A stretch of 39,816 nt of DNA from Hominisplanchenecus_A murintestinalis (GTDB lineage: Bacteria; Bacillota; Clostridia; Lachnospirales; Lachnospiraceae): NCBI RefSeq assembly GCF_943193015.1, contig NZ_CALPCM010000028.1, positions 1-39,816 on the forward strand, given 5' to 3'. Below, one piece after another: positions 7,188 to 15,035 of the stretch (position 1 is the stretch's first letter; each line of letters starts with the position of its first letter). Below the pieces are notes generated by a model that did not search any database, was not told the DNA's origin, and saw only the letters and a list, made by a program, of their open reading frames with translations. Both the position numbers and the translations under genes were made by a program.

Positions 7188-8033
7188 ATATAAAAATACG
7201 TCTTCCAAGTTAGGGAAAGCTTTTACTGCGTTTGCTGCGGGCGAACTATCGCTTACAATCCTTACTGAAAAATTTTCTCCCTGCTGCTTCATATTGCTGA
7301 CATAATATTTGTTGCTAAGGCAGGCAGCCTCTTTGGCGTTTGTTGTCACTTCCCACACTTTACCATAGATACTCTGTTCTAATACGTCGGTAGTTCCTTG
7401 CGTAATCAAAGTGCCTTCTTTGAGAATAATAATCTCTTTTGCAATACACTCGACATCAGAAACGATATGGGTAGCCAGCAAAATCGTCCGTCCCTGTGCA
7501 AACTGTGAAATCAAATTGCGAAAGCGGATGCGTTCACTTGGGTCAAGTCCTGCTGTAGGCTCGTCTAAAATAAGGATTTTAGGGTCGCCTAACATTGCCT
7601 GGACAATGCCGACTCTCTGCCGCATACCACCAGAAAGAGCGCCAATCTTTTTATCTTTCGCATCTAAAAGATTGACAATGCCCAGAAGCTCAAAAGCCCG
7701 TTCTTTTCCTTGTTCCGCAGGGATTCCTTTTAATGCGCACATATATAACAGGAAATCCATTACCGTAAAATCCCGATAGAAGATAGGGTATTGCGGCATA
7801 TATCCGATTTTTGATAAAAAGTCTTTGCCCATTTTTTTTGCATCTTGACCGTCTATCAAAACAGTTCCATTATCGCTGCCCAAAATGCCGACAAATATAT
7901 TTATCAGCGTTGTTTTTCCTGCGCCGTTAGCCCCTAAAAGTCCATAAACACCCTCCGAGAGTTCAGTGGTAAAATTCTTTAAGGCATATTTACCTTTATA
8001 CTGTTTTGAAATATTCTGAAATGATACTTTCAT
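7170..8033 (-). CDS. ABC transporter ATP-binding protein
   Basis: This is a complete 287-residue ABC ATPase: Walker A GANGAGKT (34-41), Q-loop at GYMPQ, signature LSGGMRQR (133-140), Walker B ILILDEPTAGLDP (153-165) and H-loop ATH (H189). The C-terminal 70 residues resemble the variable domain of ABC-2 exporter ATPases (YxxxVxT type). It powers export through the two downstream permeases. AAGGGGTGAT precedes the ATG, and the gene starts 6 bp after the upstream lipoprotein gene, so it is in the same operon. Its last codons and stop lie in repeat copy B, so the original C-terminus may have been slightly different. Confidence 0.93.
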   Translation of the reverse strand: MKVSFQNISKQYKGKYALKNFTTELSEGVYGLLGANGAGKTTLINIFVGILGSDNGTVLIDGQDAKKMGKDFLSKIGYMPQYPIFYRDFTVMDFLLYMCALKGIPAEQGKERAFELLGIVNLLDAKDKKIGALSGGMRQRVGIVQAMLGDPKILILDEPTAGLDPSERIRFRNLISQFAQGRTILLATHIVSDVECIAKEIIILKEGTLITQGTTDVLEQSIYGKVWEVTTNAKEAACLSNKYYVSNMKQQGENFSVRIVSDSSPAANAVKAFPNLEDVFLYYFRGQ

Positions 8034-8039
8034 ATATAA

Positions 8040-9305
8040 TCACCCCTTAAAGCCAAATGTTGTTATCAAGGTGCTTACGTCGCCAATACCTCGCCCAAGC
8101 ACAACGATACAGGTGCCTGATTCATCCAAAATTAAAATCTGCGGGACACGCAGGAAATAAGTACTGTTGTTGTCCTTGACTGTTTCAGTATGGATAACCT
8201 TTCCCGATGCTGTATCATATATATTTATTGTTACGCTGGCTTCTCCCAAAATGGAAGTAGCAACATATTTCCCTTGCTCAGAGCAGAAAACCCCGTCCTT
8301 TCCTTCGCTGCTGCTTGAGAATGTAATCTTTTTTTCTGTATTAGATACAGTATCAAGCATTAGCAGCGTTCCATTATTTTTGTTAAAGCTCTGGGGCATG
8401 ACAAGTAAGTTCCCTCCCTTTTGCACTTCTTCAACATCCACTTCATAGTCGGCTTTTTTGGTGATACTAAGACTTGCATTGTCTGTGGATACTGTTCCAT
8501 AAACAGAGACTCCATCCCCGCCATTAGAGCTTATTCCCATGCCTACATAAGTTAAAGTTTTATCTCCCGTAAATGCAAGACTATCCATCGTTACAATCTG
8601 CATATCATTTGCCCTGCCATTTTCGGAATAGCTCAGAATGGCACGTACCTTTTGGGAAGAAATATCATAGAGATAAAGTCCTTCTAATCCGCCGAAAGCG
8701 ATTTGTTTTCCGTCCTGTGAAATGGTGACACTCGCCATTTGGAGAACAGAATCATCATTTAACAGCCCACTAAAGGAAATCGTATTCTCAACAACAAAAT
8801 CCTTATTCAATAGGTATCCTTTTACTCCATTACTGCTTTGTGCCGTTGCAAATGAACCCGTGCTGCCGCTGCTATTTTCTTCACCGACAATGAAATACCC
8901 GTCCGAATAAGGCTGCACACATAACTCATTCAAAAAAATATCCGCACTTGCTATAATCTCGCTTTTCCCAGTATCATAAAGATAGAGCTTATCTGCTGCA
9001 ACAATAATCCGATTGCCATCAGCGTAATAACAGCCGCTGACCTTTCCAGAGAAAGCCGAGCCATTCACTGTGCCAATATCCATAGTATTTTTATCTGTAT
9101 CACGATTCTGTGGGTTGGACTTATTATTGCCGCTGCTTTCACTTCCTGTTTTTTCCGATATGTTATCTTCTTCGGATTGTGGCGCATCTATGGAGATTCC
9201 GTTTTCAGAACTATTCACATTTTCCTGACTGTTACCACAAGCTGACAAATTAAGAGCAAAAGCAAGTATAAGTATAAGCATAATGCACATGAATTTCGTT
9301 TTCAT
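8040..9305 (-). CDS. lipoprotein with predicted beta-propeller
   Basis: The 421-residue protein has a lipoprotein signal (MKTKFMCIMLILILAFALNLSAC, C23 the lipidated residue), a Ser/Asn/Gly/Glu-rich tether (about 24-75) and a beta-rich domain. That domain has repeated blade-like units such as ADKLYLYDTGKSEIIAS, DGKQIAFGGLEGLYLYDISSQKVRAI and SVTINIYDTASGKVIHTE. The pattern suggests a WD40/YVTN-like propeller on the outer face of the membrane. AGGAGGG precedes the ATG and only 3 bp separate it from the gene upstream. In the same operon as an ABC exporter and controlled by the two-component box, it may bind a ligand or sense wall state (inference). No enzyme motif was recognised. Confidence 0.8.
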   Translation of the reverse strand: MKTKFMCIMLILILAFALNLSACGNSQENVNSSENGISIDAPQSEEDNISEKTGSESSGNNKSNPQNRDTDKNTMDIGTVNGSAFSGKVSGCYYADGNRIIVAADKLYLYDTGKSEIIASADIFLNELCVQPYSDGYFIVGEENSSGSTGSFATAQSSNGVKGYLLNKDFVVENTISFSGLLNDDSVLQMASVTISQDGKQIAFGGLEGLYLYDISSQKVRAILSYSENGRANDMQIVTMDSLAFTGDKTLTYVGMGISSNGGDGVSVYGTVSTDNASLSITKKADYEVDVEEVQKGGNLLVMPQSFNKNNGTLLMLDTVSNTEKKITFSSSSEGKDGVFCSEQGKYVATSILGEASVTINIYDTASGKVIHTETVKDNNSTYFLRVPQILILDESGTCIVVLGRGIGDVSTLITTFGFKG

Positions 9306-9308
9306 TTT

Positions 9309-10346
9309 TCAGCCCTCCTTATAAAGCAAAATTGAGCCTGTCTTATTTGTAGAACAATCATTGCCTGCAGCAACGGCTACCGCATAGAAAGTATTGAAGT
9401 CATCTAATTTAGAGGTGTCTATGATGGCTTCAATTATCCACACATTTCCTTTGCTTAATGTTGCATCGTATGAAATCACTTTATCAAACGATATAGGCTT
9501 ATGATTTAAGAAAAATGATATGCCATACCTTGTACCCGGCGTTCCGCAAATCGTGTAACGTACTGTAAGCGTATCTTTATTGGTAAGATTGATATTGTCA
9601 TACACTAATTCGCCATCATATGAAATAGTCGAATAAACGCCGCTATCCAATGTATCCATAGTAATTCCATCCCAACCGTTTTTCACAAGCTCATTCTCAA
9701 TAAAAGAGGAAGTAATTTTTTCTTCCGCAACGCTGACATCACGAAAAATATTTTCACTTTCTCCATAAAAGATATCGCTGTCTGGAGCATCCTCATTAAA
9801 ATGCAGCTTCAGCGCTCTTTCAAGGTATTGGTGATACCAGCCGTAACTTGATGTTTCTTTCATATCGGGTTGGAAAGCGGGATTGGTAATGCTCATGATT
9901 GTAATATTTAAGGTATCACCTTTTTTTCCCGTGTTCGGTGTAAACACAAACGAAAATTTTTCTTCGTGTTTTTCTGATGTTTGGAAACAATGGAGATACT
10001 CATATTCCGCCCTCGTATCATTTACCTTGTATGCCTGCGGCTTTCCGTCCAAAAAGAGCAGGAAGCCTATGTTATCCAATTTCCCCTCTGATGTAAACTG
10101 ATAGTCCAAGGTGAATTCTCCGCCGTAATACTCATATGGTAAAACACTCTGGTCATCCGCTCTGGTGGGACTCTCTTCCCCGTGGCTGAGAACACCTAAA
10201 GAACCATCTTCCTCTGATTTTGTGAATGGATTTTCTTCCGTGTTTTGCGGGGGAGCTTTCCCGTCCTCAATGTTATAATTTTCGCAAGCTGTCGTAGTGA
10301 ATAGCAAGCCGCAAATCATAACTAATGATAATATTCCTTTTCGCAT
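9309..10346 (-). CDS. lipoprotein of unknown function, first gene of the ABC operon
   Basis: The 345-residue product starts with a lipoprotein signal (LLFTTTAC, C21) and a charged tether. Two beta-rich halves follow, one around GGEFTLDYQFTSEGKLDNIGFLLFLDGKPQ and one around SYDGELVYDNINLTNKDTLTVRYTICG. Both halves have an F/L-LDGKP or FLNHKP signature (FLLFLDGKPQAYKV; FFLNHKPISFDKV), so the protein may hold two copies of one domain. I do not recognise the family. GGGAGG precedes the ATG and the TTGACC-N5-TTGACA promoter box lies 50 bp upstream, which makes this the operon's first gene. It lies outside the membrane and is probably the system's binding or sensing component, but that is inference. 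Confidence 0.75.
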   Translation of the reverse strand: MRKGILSLVMICGLLFTTTACENYNIEDGKAPPQNTEENPFTKSEEDGSLGVLSHGEESPTRADDQSVLPYEYYGGEFTLDYQFTSEGKLDNIGFLLFLDGKPQAYKVNDTRAEYEYLHCFQTSEKHEEKFSFVFTPNTGKKGDTLNITIMSITNPAFQPDMKETSSYGWYHQYLERALKLHFNEDAPDSDIFYGESENIFRDVSVAEEKITSSFIENELVKNGWDGITMDTLDSGVYSTISYDGELVYDNINLTNKDTLTVRYTICGTPGTRYGISFFLNHKPISFDKVISYDATLSKGNVWIIEAIIDTSKLDDFNTFYAVAVAAGNDCSTNKTGSILLYKEG

Positions 10347-10380
10347 TGTTTATCCTCCCTGTCATGTTTGATGTATTTCA

Positions 10381-10412
10381 ATTATAAAAGCCAAATGTCA
10401 AAATGCGGTCAA
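10381..10412 (-). promoter_or_regulatory. promoter with response-regulator box, lipoprotein-ABC operon
   Basis: On the minus strand TTGACC (10412-10407), GCATT, TTGACA (10401-10396), 9 nt, then a perfect TATAAT (10386-10381). The spacing between box and -10 equals that at the regulator gene. The leader to the lipoprotein ATG is only about 27 nt. The direct repeat with 11-bp period overlaps the -35 region, as expected for an OmpR/PhoB-type activator. Confidence 0.78.
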
Positions 10413-10431
10413 GGAATAGAAAATTACAGAA

Positions 10432-10617
10432 CAAAGTGGACAAGCCCACTTCAGCTCCCCTCCCCCTCACTCATGAGGGGCTTGGGCACTTTGCTGCGCC
10501 GAGCACAATTGCGAAGCAATATTTTACCTCTTGTGCGAGTGCGCATATTGTTTTTATCTTATAGGAAATCCATACACTTTAGAACTTCACAGTAACACGG
10601 TATTTCCTATAAGATAA
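10432..10617. repeat. cluster of stem-loops in the intergenic region
   Basis: This gene-free stretch upstream of the ABC operon holds several inverted repeats. CAAAGTG-N2-CAAGCCC (10432-10447) pairs with GGGCTTG-N2-CACTTTG (10478-10493), with an alternative CCCCTCA/TGAGGGG hairpin inside. ATTGC/GCAAT (10508-10520) sits within GCACAA/TTGTGC. A perfect 16-bp pair TTATCTTATAGGAAAT/ATTTCCTATAAGATAA spans 10554-10617. I see no coding potential. It may be a decayed MITE or a set of terminators. Confidence 0.6.
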
Positions 10618-10618
10618 G

Positions 10619-10657
10619 AAAAACCAACAAACTGTGATTTCTCACAAGTCTGCTGGT
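10619..10657 (-). terminator. terminator of the membrane protein gene
   Basis: On the minus strand ACCAGCAGACTTGTGA pairs, with a bulge and wobbles, with TCACAGTTTGTTGGT and is followed by TTTTTC. It lies about 70 bp after the stop codon of the gene at 10726-11430. Confidence 0.6.
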
Positions 10658-10725
10658 TCTGCGTCTTATGTGTTTTACTTTTTATGTTGCTCGATAAATG
10701 GGAAAAGGTATCATAATAAATAGTA

Positions 10726-11430
10726 TTATTCTTTTTTGTTATCGGATAATTCATTATGACTGTAGCGGATAGAATAAATCAGAAACATCATAAATGTAAT
10801 AAATAACGCTAGGCTTTGTTGCCCCCAAGCGAAAACTCCATTTATGACTTTATTTACAGGCAAAATTTTTGACAAAATGATTAACACCAACATTATCAAT
10901 AAAGGGTTAAAAACTGACAACCATTTTTTATTGTTAAATTTTCCAGTAATGGTTACAAAAAACAAATATACAGATAAACCAGCAAAGGCGACGGCAGCTA
11001 ATGATGCAACAGCAATAAAAACGAAAAACAGTTGTTCCGCAATTAGCTTTGCTTCCAATACTTGTAAATTATAAAGTTTGTTATAAATATAGGCAGTCAT
11101 GGCAAAAACGCAATGATATAAAGTGCCTACTGAAATAAAAGTAAAAGTGCAGATAATAAACAATTTTGAATATTTACATTTTTTCATAATTATTTCCCGA
11201 TATATAGCATAAAAACCACAAAACATTAGAAGCAAGGCAATTACCCCAAATAATCCACCAACGACAAATCTATACGGACTTGAATTTGCCCATTCATCTG
11301 AAAATGGTGGAAATATAATTGAGTTTCCAAATTCTTTTGACGGCATAAAACAACCTAAAAGCATATCACCTACAAAACATAAAATAGAGCCTATAATTCC
11401 TATTATAAATAATTTTTTGTTTAAGTCCAT
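10726..11430 (-). CDS. polytopic membrane protein, DUF6796-like
   Basis: This is a 234-residue protein with six or seven hydrophobic segments: KLFIIGIIGSILCFVGDMLLG, GGLFGVIALLLMFCGFYAIY, LFIICTFTFISVGTLYHCVFAM, FFVFIAVASLAAVAFAGLSVYLFF, LLIMLVLIILSKILP and LALFITFMMFLIYSI. The start at 11430 is behind AAGGAG; the longer frame to 11493 has no ribosome site. The N-terminal GDMLLG motif and overall plan recall a family I know as DUF6796 (from memory, not checked). No transport or catalytic motif is visible. It is the last gene of a group with the GyrI-like and DUF3781 genes, with a terminator behind it. Confidence 0.7.
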   Translation of the reverse strand: MDLNKKLFIIGIIGSILCFVGDMLLGCFMPSKEFGNSIIFPPFSDEWANSSPYRFVVGGLFGVIALLLMFCGFYAIYREIIMKKCKYSKLFIICTFTFISVGTLYHCVFAMTAYIYNKLYNLQVLEAKLIAEQLFFVFIAVASLAAVAFAGLSVYLFFVTITGKFNNKKWLSVFNPLLIMLVLIILSKILPVNKVINGVFAWGQQSLALFITFMMFLIYSIRYSHNELSDNKKE

Positions 11431-11492
11431 AAAAATCTCCTTCAAATCCCGATTTCTCTTTATTCTTGACTTCTCGACAAATGGGAATTTCA

Positions 11493-11960
11493 CTAACCCT
11501 TAATTGGTATCCATATTTCAATAATTGAATTTTCTCTATTCCAATGAAAACGATAATCGTATCTTTCAAAGTGTAAGAAGTTCTCTTGTAAAGGTATATA
11601 GTTCGTGTTTGGTAATATTTCTTGATAGACCTTTCCATACGTTTCATATATTTTACCCATAGAACCAATATGCTCTACAACGAGATATTTGTAAGGTGGT
11701 ACTTCTTTATAGATAAAACTGTCTGGAACGACATTCCTTTTTGGAATAGAGCAAAAATAAAATAGTTTTCCATTTTTCCTTTCCATAAAAGCATATTTTA
11801 TCCAGTTTCCCGATTGTGAAAAATATAATTTCTTCAAATTGCTGTTAAATTTCCGCCAAAACTGTGTACTGATTTGAATGTTTCTTTTCTGATAATTGGT
11901 AAGCTCTACTTCCTGCCCAATAACTGAAAATACTTCTAATTCACGAATTGTATAATTCAT
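11493..11960 (-). CDS. GyrI-like effector-binding domain protein
   Basis: The 155-residue protein matches the stand-alone effector-binding (GyrI-like, AraC/BmrR C-terminal) fold: an opening IRELEVFSVIGQEVEL, a central WIKYAFMERKNGKLFYFCSIP, KEVPPYKYLVVEHIGSMGKIYETYGKVYQEILP, and the closing FERYDYRFHWNRENSIIEIWIPIKG, where the acidic and aromatic residues of the ligand pocket usually lie. Without a DNA-binding domain such proteins bind small drug-like or cyclic molecules. The ATG overlaps the upstream stop as ATGA, and AAGGAAAAG serves as ribosome site, so it is translationally coupled to the DUF3781 gene. The real ligand is unknown. Confidence 0.82.
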   Translation of the reverse strand: MNYTIRELEVFSVIGQEVELTNYQKRNIQISTQFWRKFNSNLKKLYFSQSGNWIKYAFMERKNGKLFYFCSIPKRNVVPDSFIYKEVPPYKYLVVEHIGSMGKIYETYGKVYQEILPNTNYIPLQENFLHFERYDYRFHWNRENSIIEIWIPIKG

Positions 11961-12223
11961 TTCTTTTCCTTATGTGCCGTAATAATCGTATAACTATAAG
12001 CATTTACAGTTATGATACAGTTATCTATATTCACATACCAGTTCTTCCCGCTTCTTGTGATTACAGTATTTACAGAATTGATTTTAGCTTTACACCAGTC
12101 AACTACATCATCTGTATCTAAAGACAGATTTCTTTTAATGCGTTCTACGCCTAATTCGGTTGTGTGCAATTTATCCAAATTCTTTAGTAATTCATTATCT
12201 GCATTCATTTTATAATTATCCAT
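11957..12223 (-). CDS. DUF3781 family protein
   Basis: This 88-residue protein has the DUF3781 pattern: LLKNLDKLHTTELGVERIKRNLSL, then VDWCKAKINS, and a beta C-terminus VITRSGKNWYVNIDNCIITVNAYSYTIITAHK. The family is small, cytoplasmic and common on mobile elements of Firmicutes, with no known function. The start is not certain: the ATG at 12223 has only GAAGAG nearby, and a second ATG five codons in is possible. The stop overlaps the next gene's ATG by 4 bp, indicating coupled expression with the GyrI-like protein. Confidence 0.78.
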   Translation of the reverse strand: MDNYKMNADNELLKNLDKLHTTELGVERIKRNLSLDTDDVVDWCKAKINSVNTVITRSGKNWYVNIDNCIITVNAYSYTIITAHKEKK

Positions 12224-12245
12224 TTCTCTTCATAAAATTCCGATT

Positions 12246-12266
12246 TTCCAGTATGTCAAACTGGAA
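12246..12266. repeat. 7-bp perfect hairpin between hydrolase and DUF3781 genes
   Basis: TTCCAGT and ACTGGAA flank a 7-nt loop in the 48-bp gap between the two genes. There is no T-run behind it, so it is not a classic terminator. It may stabilise a processed transcript end. Confidence 0.35.
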
Positions 12267-12271
12267 TTTGG

Positions 12272-13357
12272 TTAATGTATATGTTCATCATAAAACCCAA
12301 CAAAATCCTCGAACAACTCCAAATCCAATGAATTACACCATTTTTCCCTGTCAAGGTTTTGATATATATAATTAGCTTTATCCTCCGAAAAACGTTCCCT
12401 GTTTTCCTCTGTGTTATAGTCATAGTCAAGCGTTTTGAGCCATTCATCAAATTTCGCATTAAACTCATTGCGATATGTGTCGTCATTGAAATAGTTATGT
12501 CCTTTATTCTCAAGAGGAATAAAGCTAAATCGGGAATCGTCCTTGTATTTTTCGTAATAAATTTCGTAGCCGTATTCGGCTGGAACAACTTCATCATCAA
12601 AGCTATGCACAATCATAATAGCGGCATTGCTTTTTGAGAAGCCGTCCAACGCAGTATTTGAGGCATACCCGCCATATTGAATCCTCTCATGCAGTTTCAC
12701 AAATGGTAACATCAAATAAATACCATTTCCTACCTGTTTTTTCCCCTCGGCTTCAAACAGATTCGGTGAAGCGTTAAAACCCGAACACGCTATAACGGCT
12801 TTTACTTCGGGGTGGTATGTAAGCACACTGCAAACACTGTAGCCGCCCCAGCTATGCCCGAATAAAACGATTGGCAGACTTGGGAATTTCCCGCTTTCCT
12901 CCACAAATGTAATTGCATAGTCAAGGTCAATTACTCCCTGTGGAAGCCCTCCGACTCCCTCACCCTCGCTTTCATCATTTCCCGTAGCGTCATAGGAGAA
13001 AACATAATATCCATGACAGGCAAAATAATTCACGCAATCCATATAAGAATTATGTCCACCTCCACCAAAGCCATGTGCCATTACAACAATACCACGCTGG
13101 TTTTCTCCCGAACTATACATATATCCCGCCAGTTTCTGCCCCCCGTTGGAACTAAACTCATATTTCGTGCGGTGCAATCCGTCAAAGTCATCAACATAGA
13201 GCATAAGCGGCTCATAGCTCTCAAATCGCTGGTTAAAATTCTCGTTATATACCATTACAGTCAATATCCAATCGCCAGTAATTATTAGTGTGACCACAAT
13301 AGATAATATAATAAAGAGAATCTTTTTCTTCTTAGATTTCGGTTTCGTATTTTTCAT
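12272..13357 (-). CDS. membrane-anchored alpha/beta hydrolase
   Basis: The 361-residue enzyme has a basic N-terminus, one membrane segment (about 12-38), then an alpha/beta-hydrolase fold outside the cell. The oxyanion strand VMAHGFGGGG precedes the nucleophile elbow GHSWGG (S169); the acid is in HSFDDEVV (D254 or D255) and the base is His287 in NKGHNYF. The family includes esterases, lipases, acyl-transferring and peptidase-like enzymes; the substrate cannot be told. I chose the ATG at 13357 because AAGG lies 7 nt upstream; the ATG two codons earlier is too close to it. The gene lies among accessory genes and has no regulator box of its own. Confidence 0.87.
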   Translation of the reverse strand: MKNTKPKSKKKKILFIILSIVVTLIITGDWILTVMVYNENFNQRFESYEPLMLYVDDFDGLHRTKYEFSSNGGQKLAGYMYSSGENQRGIVVMAHGFGGGGHNSYMDCVNYFACHGYYVFSYDATGNDESEGEGVGGLPQGVIDLDYAITFVEESGKFPSLPIVLFGHSWGGYSVCSVLTYHPEVKAVIACSGFNASPNLFEAEGKKQVGNGIYLMLPFVKLHERIQYGGYASNTALDGFSKSNAAIMIVHSFDDEVVPAEYGYEIYYEKYKDDSRFSFIPLENKGHNYFNDDTYRNEFNAKFDEWLKTLDYDYNTEENRERFSEDKANYIYQNLDREKWCNSLDLELFEDFVGFYDEHIH

Positions 13358-13401
13358 ATCCATATCCTTTTTGACTTATTGTTGTGTCGGAAAATTCCAG
13401 T

Positions 13402-13665
13402 TTACAGCAACAGTTTATCCACCTGCCAGATTATTTCTTGCTCAGACATATCATATGGCATTGGTTCAATATCTTCAAAGCAGCAATTTGAAGCATTAGA
13501 ATGATTATCCGTCCACTCTAATACCCAAAAGTCTGTTAATGCAGATACTTTGAAAAATTCCCCATTCATTGTCCAGCAAATACCTGACGGGTATAATTCT
13601 AATTGCTTTGCTCCAAGTTCACGGAACCTATTTTCTGCAACTGCTTTTATATCTGCTTTTTTCAT
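13402..13665 (-). CDS. hypothetical small cytoplasmic protein
   Basis: This 87-residue protein begins at the ATG at 13665 behind GGAAGGTG. It starts with an amphipathic helix (KKADIKAVAENRFRELGAKQL), then short beta stretches rich in Trp (GICWTMNGEFFKVSALTDFWVLEWTDN), and ends with an acidic helix (MSEQEIIWQVDKLLL). I do not recognise a family and there are no membrane segments or catalytic motifs. The reading frame and ribosome site argue that it is a real gene. It sits in the accessory block upstream of the hydrolase, 44 bp from it, so the two may be co-transcribed. Confidence 0.55.
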   Translation of the reverse strand: MKKADIKAVAENRFRELGAKQLELYPSGICWTMNGEFFKVSALTDFWVLEWTDNHSNASNCCFEDIEPMPYDMSEQEIIWQVDKLLL

Positions 13666-13690
13666 AAGCAACACCTTCCACAACTTACGA

Positions 13691-13846
13691 TTATCCTTGT
13701 TTTTTCATAAGCCGATGTTTGAATGCCCTAATCCTTGCGCCATAGCGGTTGGAATATAACAAACCCACTAAAAGCATTCCGACTGCAAATCCCTGTACAA
13801 TATCCAATCCTGTCACAACTGTTGAGTTATTAAGATAACCGTTCTT
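13691..13846 (-). pseudogene. fragment encoding a single membrane helix and basic tail
   Basis: An open stretch of 51 codons without a convincing start encodes NSTVVTGLDIVQGFAVGMLLVG (a membrane helix), then SNRYGARIRAFKHRLMKKQG and a stop. The composition is clearly protein-like. It begins inside the end of the neighbouring gene in another frame and lacks a ribosome site, so it is either the last part of a truncated gene or a small protein starting at an unusual codon such as the GTG in NSTVV. Family unknown. Confidence 0.4.
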
Positions 13847-14132
13847 TTATTTTTGAAAGCATACATTCCCAACCAATCGTTTCACTAACACAATCTATCT
13901 CTTTCAGTTCCTGCCTAAAATGCAGCCAGCAATAACTTAGTTCAACTTTTGGGTACTTCTTATAATCTACAAACGCATAATAAAATCCATTTATAATCTT
14001 TTGGTAGTTTGTTTTTGAATATTCATAAAACCGTTTTCTGTCAACTGATTTTTCCTTTATTATTTCTTCAATCTCAGCCCGAATCCAGTATTTCACAGAC
14101 TTATCTTTCAAAAGTTCTCTCCAATTCTCCAT
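13830..14132 (-). CDS. hypothetical protein
   Basis: This 100-residue, lysine- and aromatic-rich protein is mostly helical: WRELLKDKSVKYWIRAEIEEIIKEKSVDRKRFYEYSKTNYQKIINGFYYAFVDYKK, then a C-terminal WLHFRQELKEIDCVSETIGWECMLSKIKERL. The start follows AGGCGA at 7 nt. No membrane segment, signal peptide or known motif is visible. Its AT-rich composition matches the accessory block. I do not recognise the family. Confidence 0.55.
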   Translation of the reverse strand: MENWRELLKDKSVKYWIRAEIEEIIKEKSVDRKRFYEYSKTNYQKIINGFYYAFVDYKKYPKVELSYCWLHFRQELKEIDCVSETIGWECMLSKIKERLS

Positions 14133-14158
14133 TTTTTCGCCTGCCTAAATGGAACATA

Positions 14159-14465
14159 TTACTTGGTGTCAGCTTCCTCATTGAGCACTTCCCATTCATC
14201 TCTGGCATTTTCTTTGTTGTCCTCATCCACCTGTCTTAACGCTTCTTGAATAGACTGCTGATCTGCCGTTCCCCGATAGAGGATGGGGCTGGAAGGAAGA
14301 ATGGTAATCGCCGCCCTCATAGCAGAAAATTCACGATCATGCCGGGAACCAAAAGCCCCTCCTCGTACATTTCCCGTAAATACTCGTCAGAAAATTTTCC
14401 GACAGCCCGCCATAGGAAAAACAATGCAAGAAGGAAACAGATAACGGCGGGAATCCAGCTTTTAA
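14159..14465 (-). pseudogene. decayed gene remnant with a frame break
   Basis: Two protein-like stretches follow each other in different frames on the minus strand. The first encodes SWIPAVICFLLALFFLWRAV, a membrane helix, then EYLREMYEEGLLVPGMIVNF, and ends at a stop near 14318. The second encodes a polar tail (ADQQSIQEALRQVDEDNKEN, DEWEVLNEEADTK) ending at the TAA at 14159. No ribosome site or complete frame joins them. I read this as the end of a membrane protein gene broken by a frameshift and truncated at its front. The family is not recognised. Confidence 0.4.
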
Positions 14466-14475
14466 ACGTAGATTA

Positions 14476-14920
14476 CTAATATTTTTTATAGATATATTCA
14501 GTAAAAATCCGATAAAAACAATATACAATCCAGACCACCCAGGTTATTTCCCACTTGTGTGATATTACAGAAATCATCAAATAAAGAACAGCAACAGTAA
14601 TAGCAATCAATCATCCAATTCGTTATTTTTTTCTTCCTGGTTATTTCATTTGCTGATACTTTTACAACATCTGACAACAGACTTTCATATTCGTTGTCAA
14701 CGTTGTTTTCTGTTCTTTCACCCTTGAATAATTCTGCTATGGAAATCCCCAGGGATGAAGCTAATGGTTCAATAAGAGATACATCTGGAAATCCGATACC
14801 TCGTTCCCATTTTGAAACAGCTGCACTTGATACTCCCAATTCATTCGCTAAATCCTGCTGCGTGCGGTTTTGTTCTTTCCTGATAGTGGCAATCAGACTG
14901 CCTGTTTTTTGAACGTTCAT
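14476..14920 (-). pseudogene. XRE-family regulator with C-terminal membrane segment, frameshifted
   Basis: The ATG at 14920 follows AAGGTG. Residues 1-66 are a clear XRE HTH (IATIRKEQNRTQQDLANELGVSSAAVSKWERG, then LIEPLASSLGISIAELFKG). After KKKITNWMI the frame turns into a Cys/Tyr-rich string. At that point AATC occurs twice in a row (14605-14612; GATTGATT on the coding strand). Removing one copy restores an open frame, MIAITVAVLYLMISVISHKW and then WVVWIVYCFYRIFTEYIYKKY, ending at a TAG at 14476. That is the membrane tail expected for this XRE subfamily. So a 4-bp duplication breaks the gene. The HTH domain could still be made. Confidence 0.72.
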
Positions 14921-15035
14921 ATTTTCACCTTCTTTCCGATTTCATAATATCACAAGAAACACCATATTCAAGAAACGCTCCGTTGAAATGTGAAACGCTG
15001 CATTGGATTTATGCAAATCCTCCTTGGTTGGCTTT

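Noticed and set aside
12920..12940. Further response-regulator box (AGTCAAGGTCAATT on the + strand)
   Set aside because: The two TTGAC units are 6 bp apart, not 11, and lie inside the hydrolase coding region with no -10 downstream.
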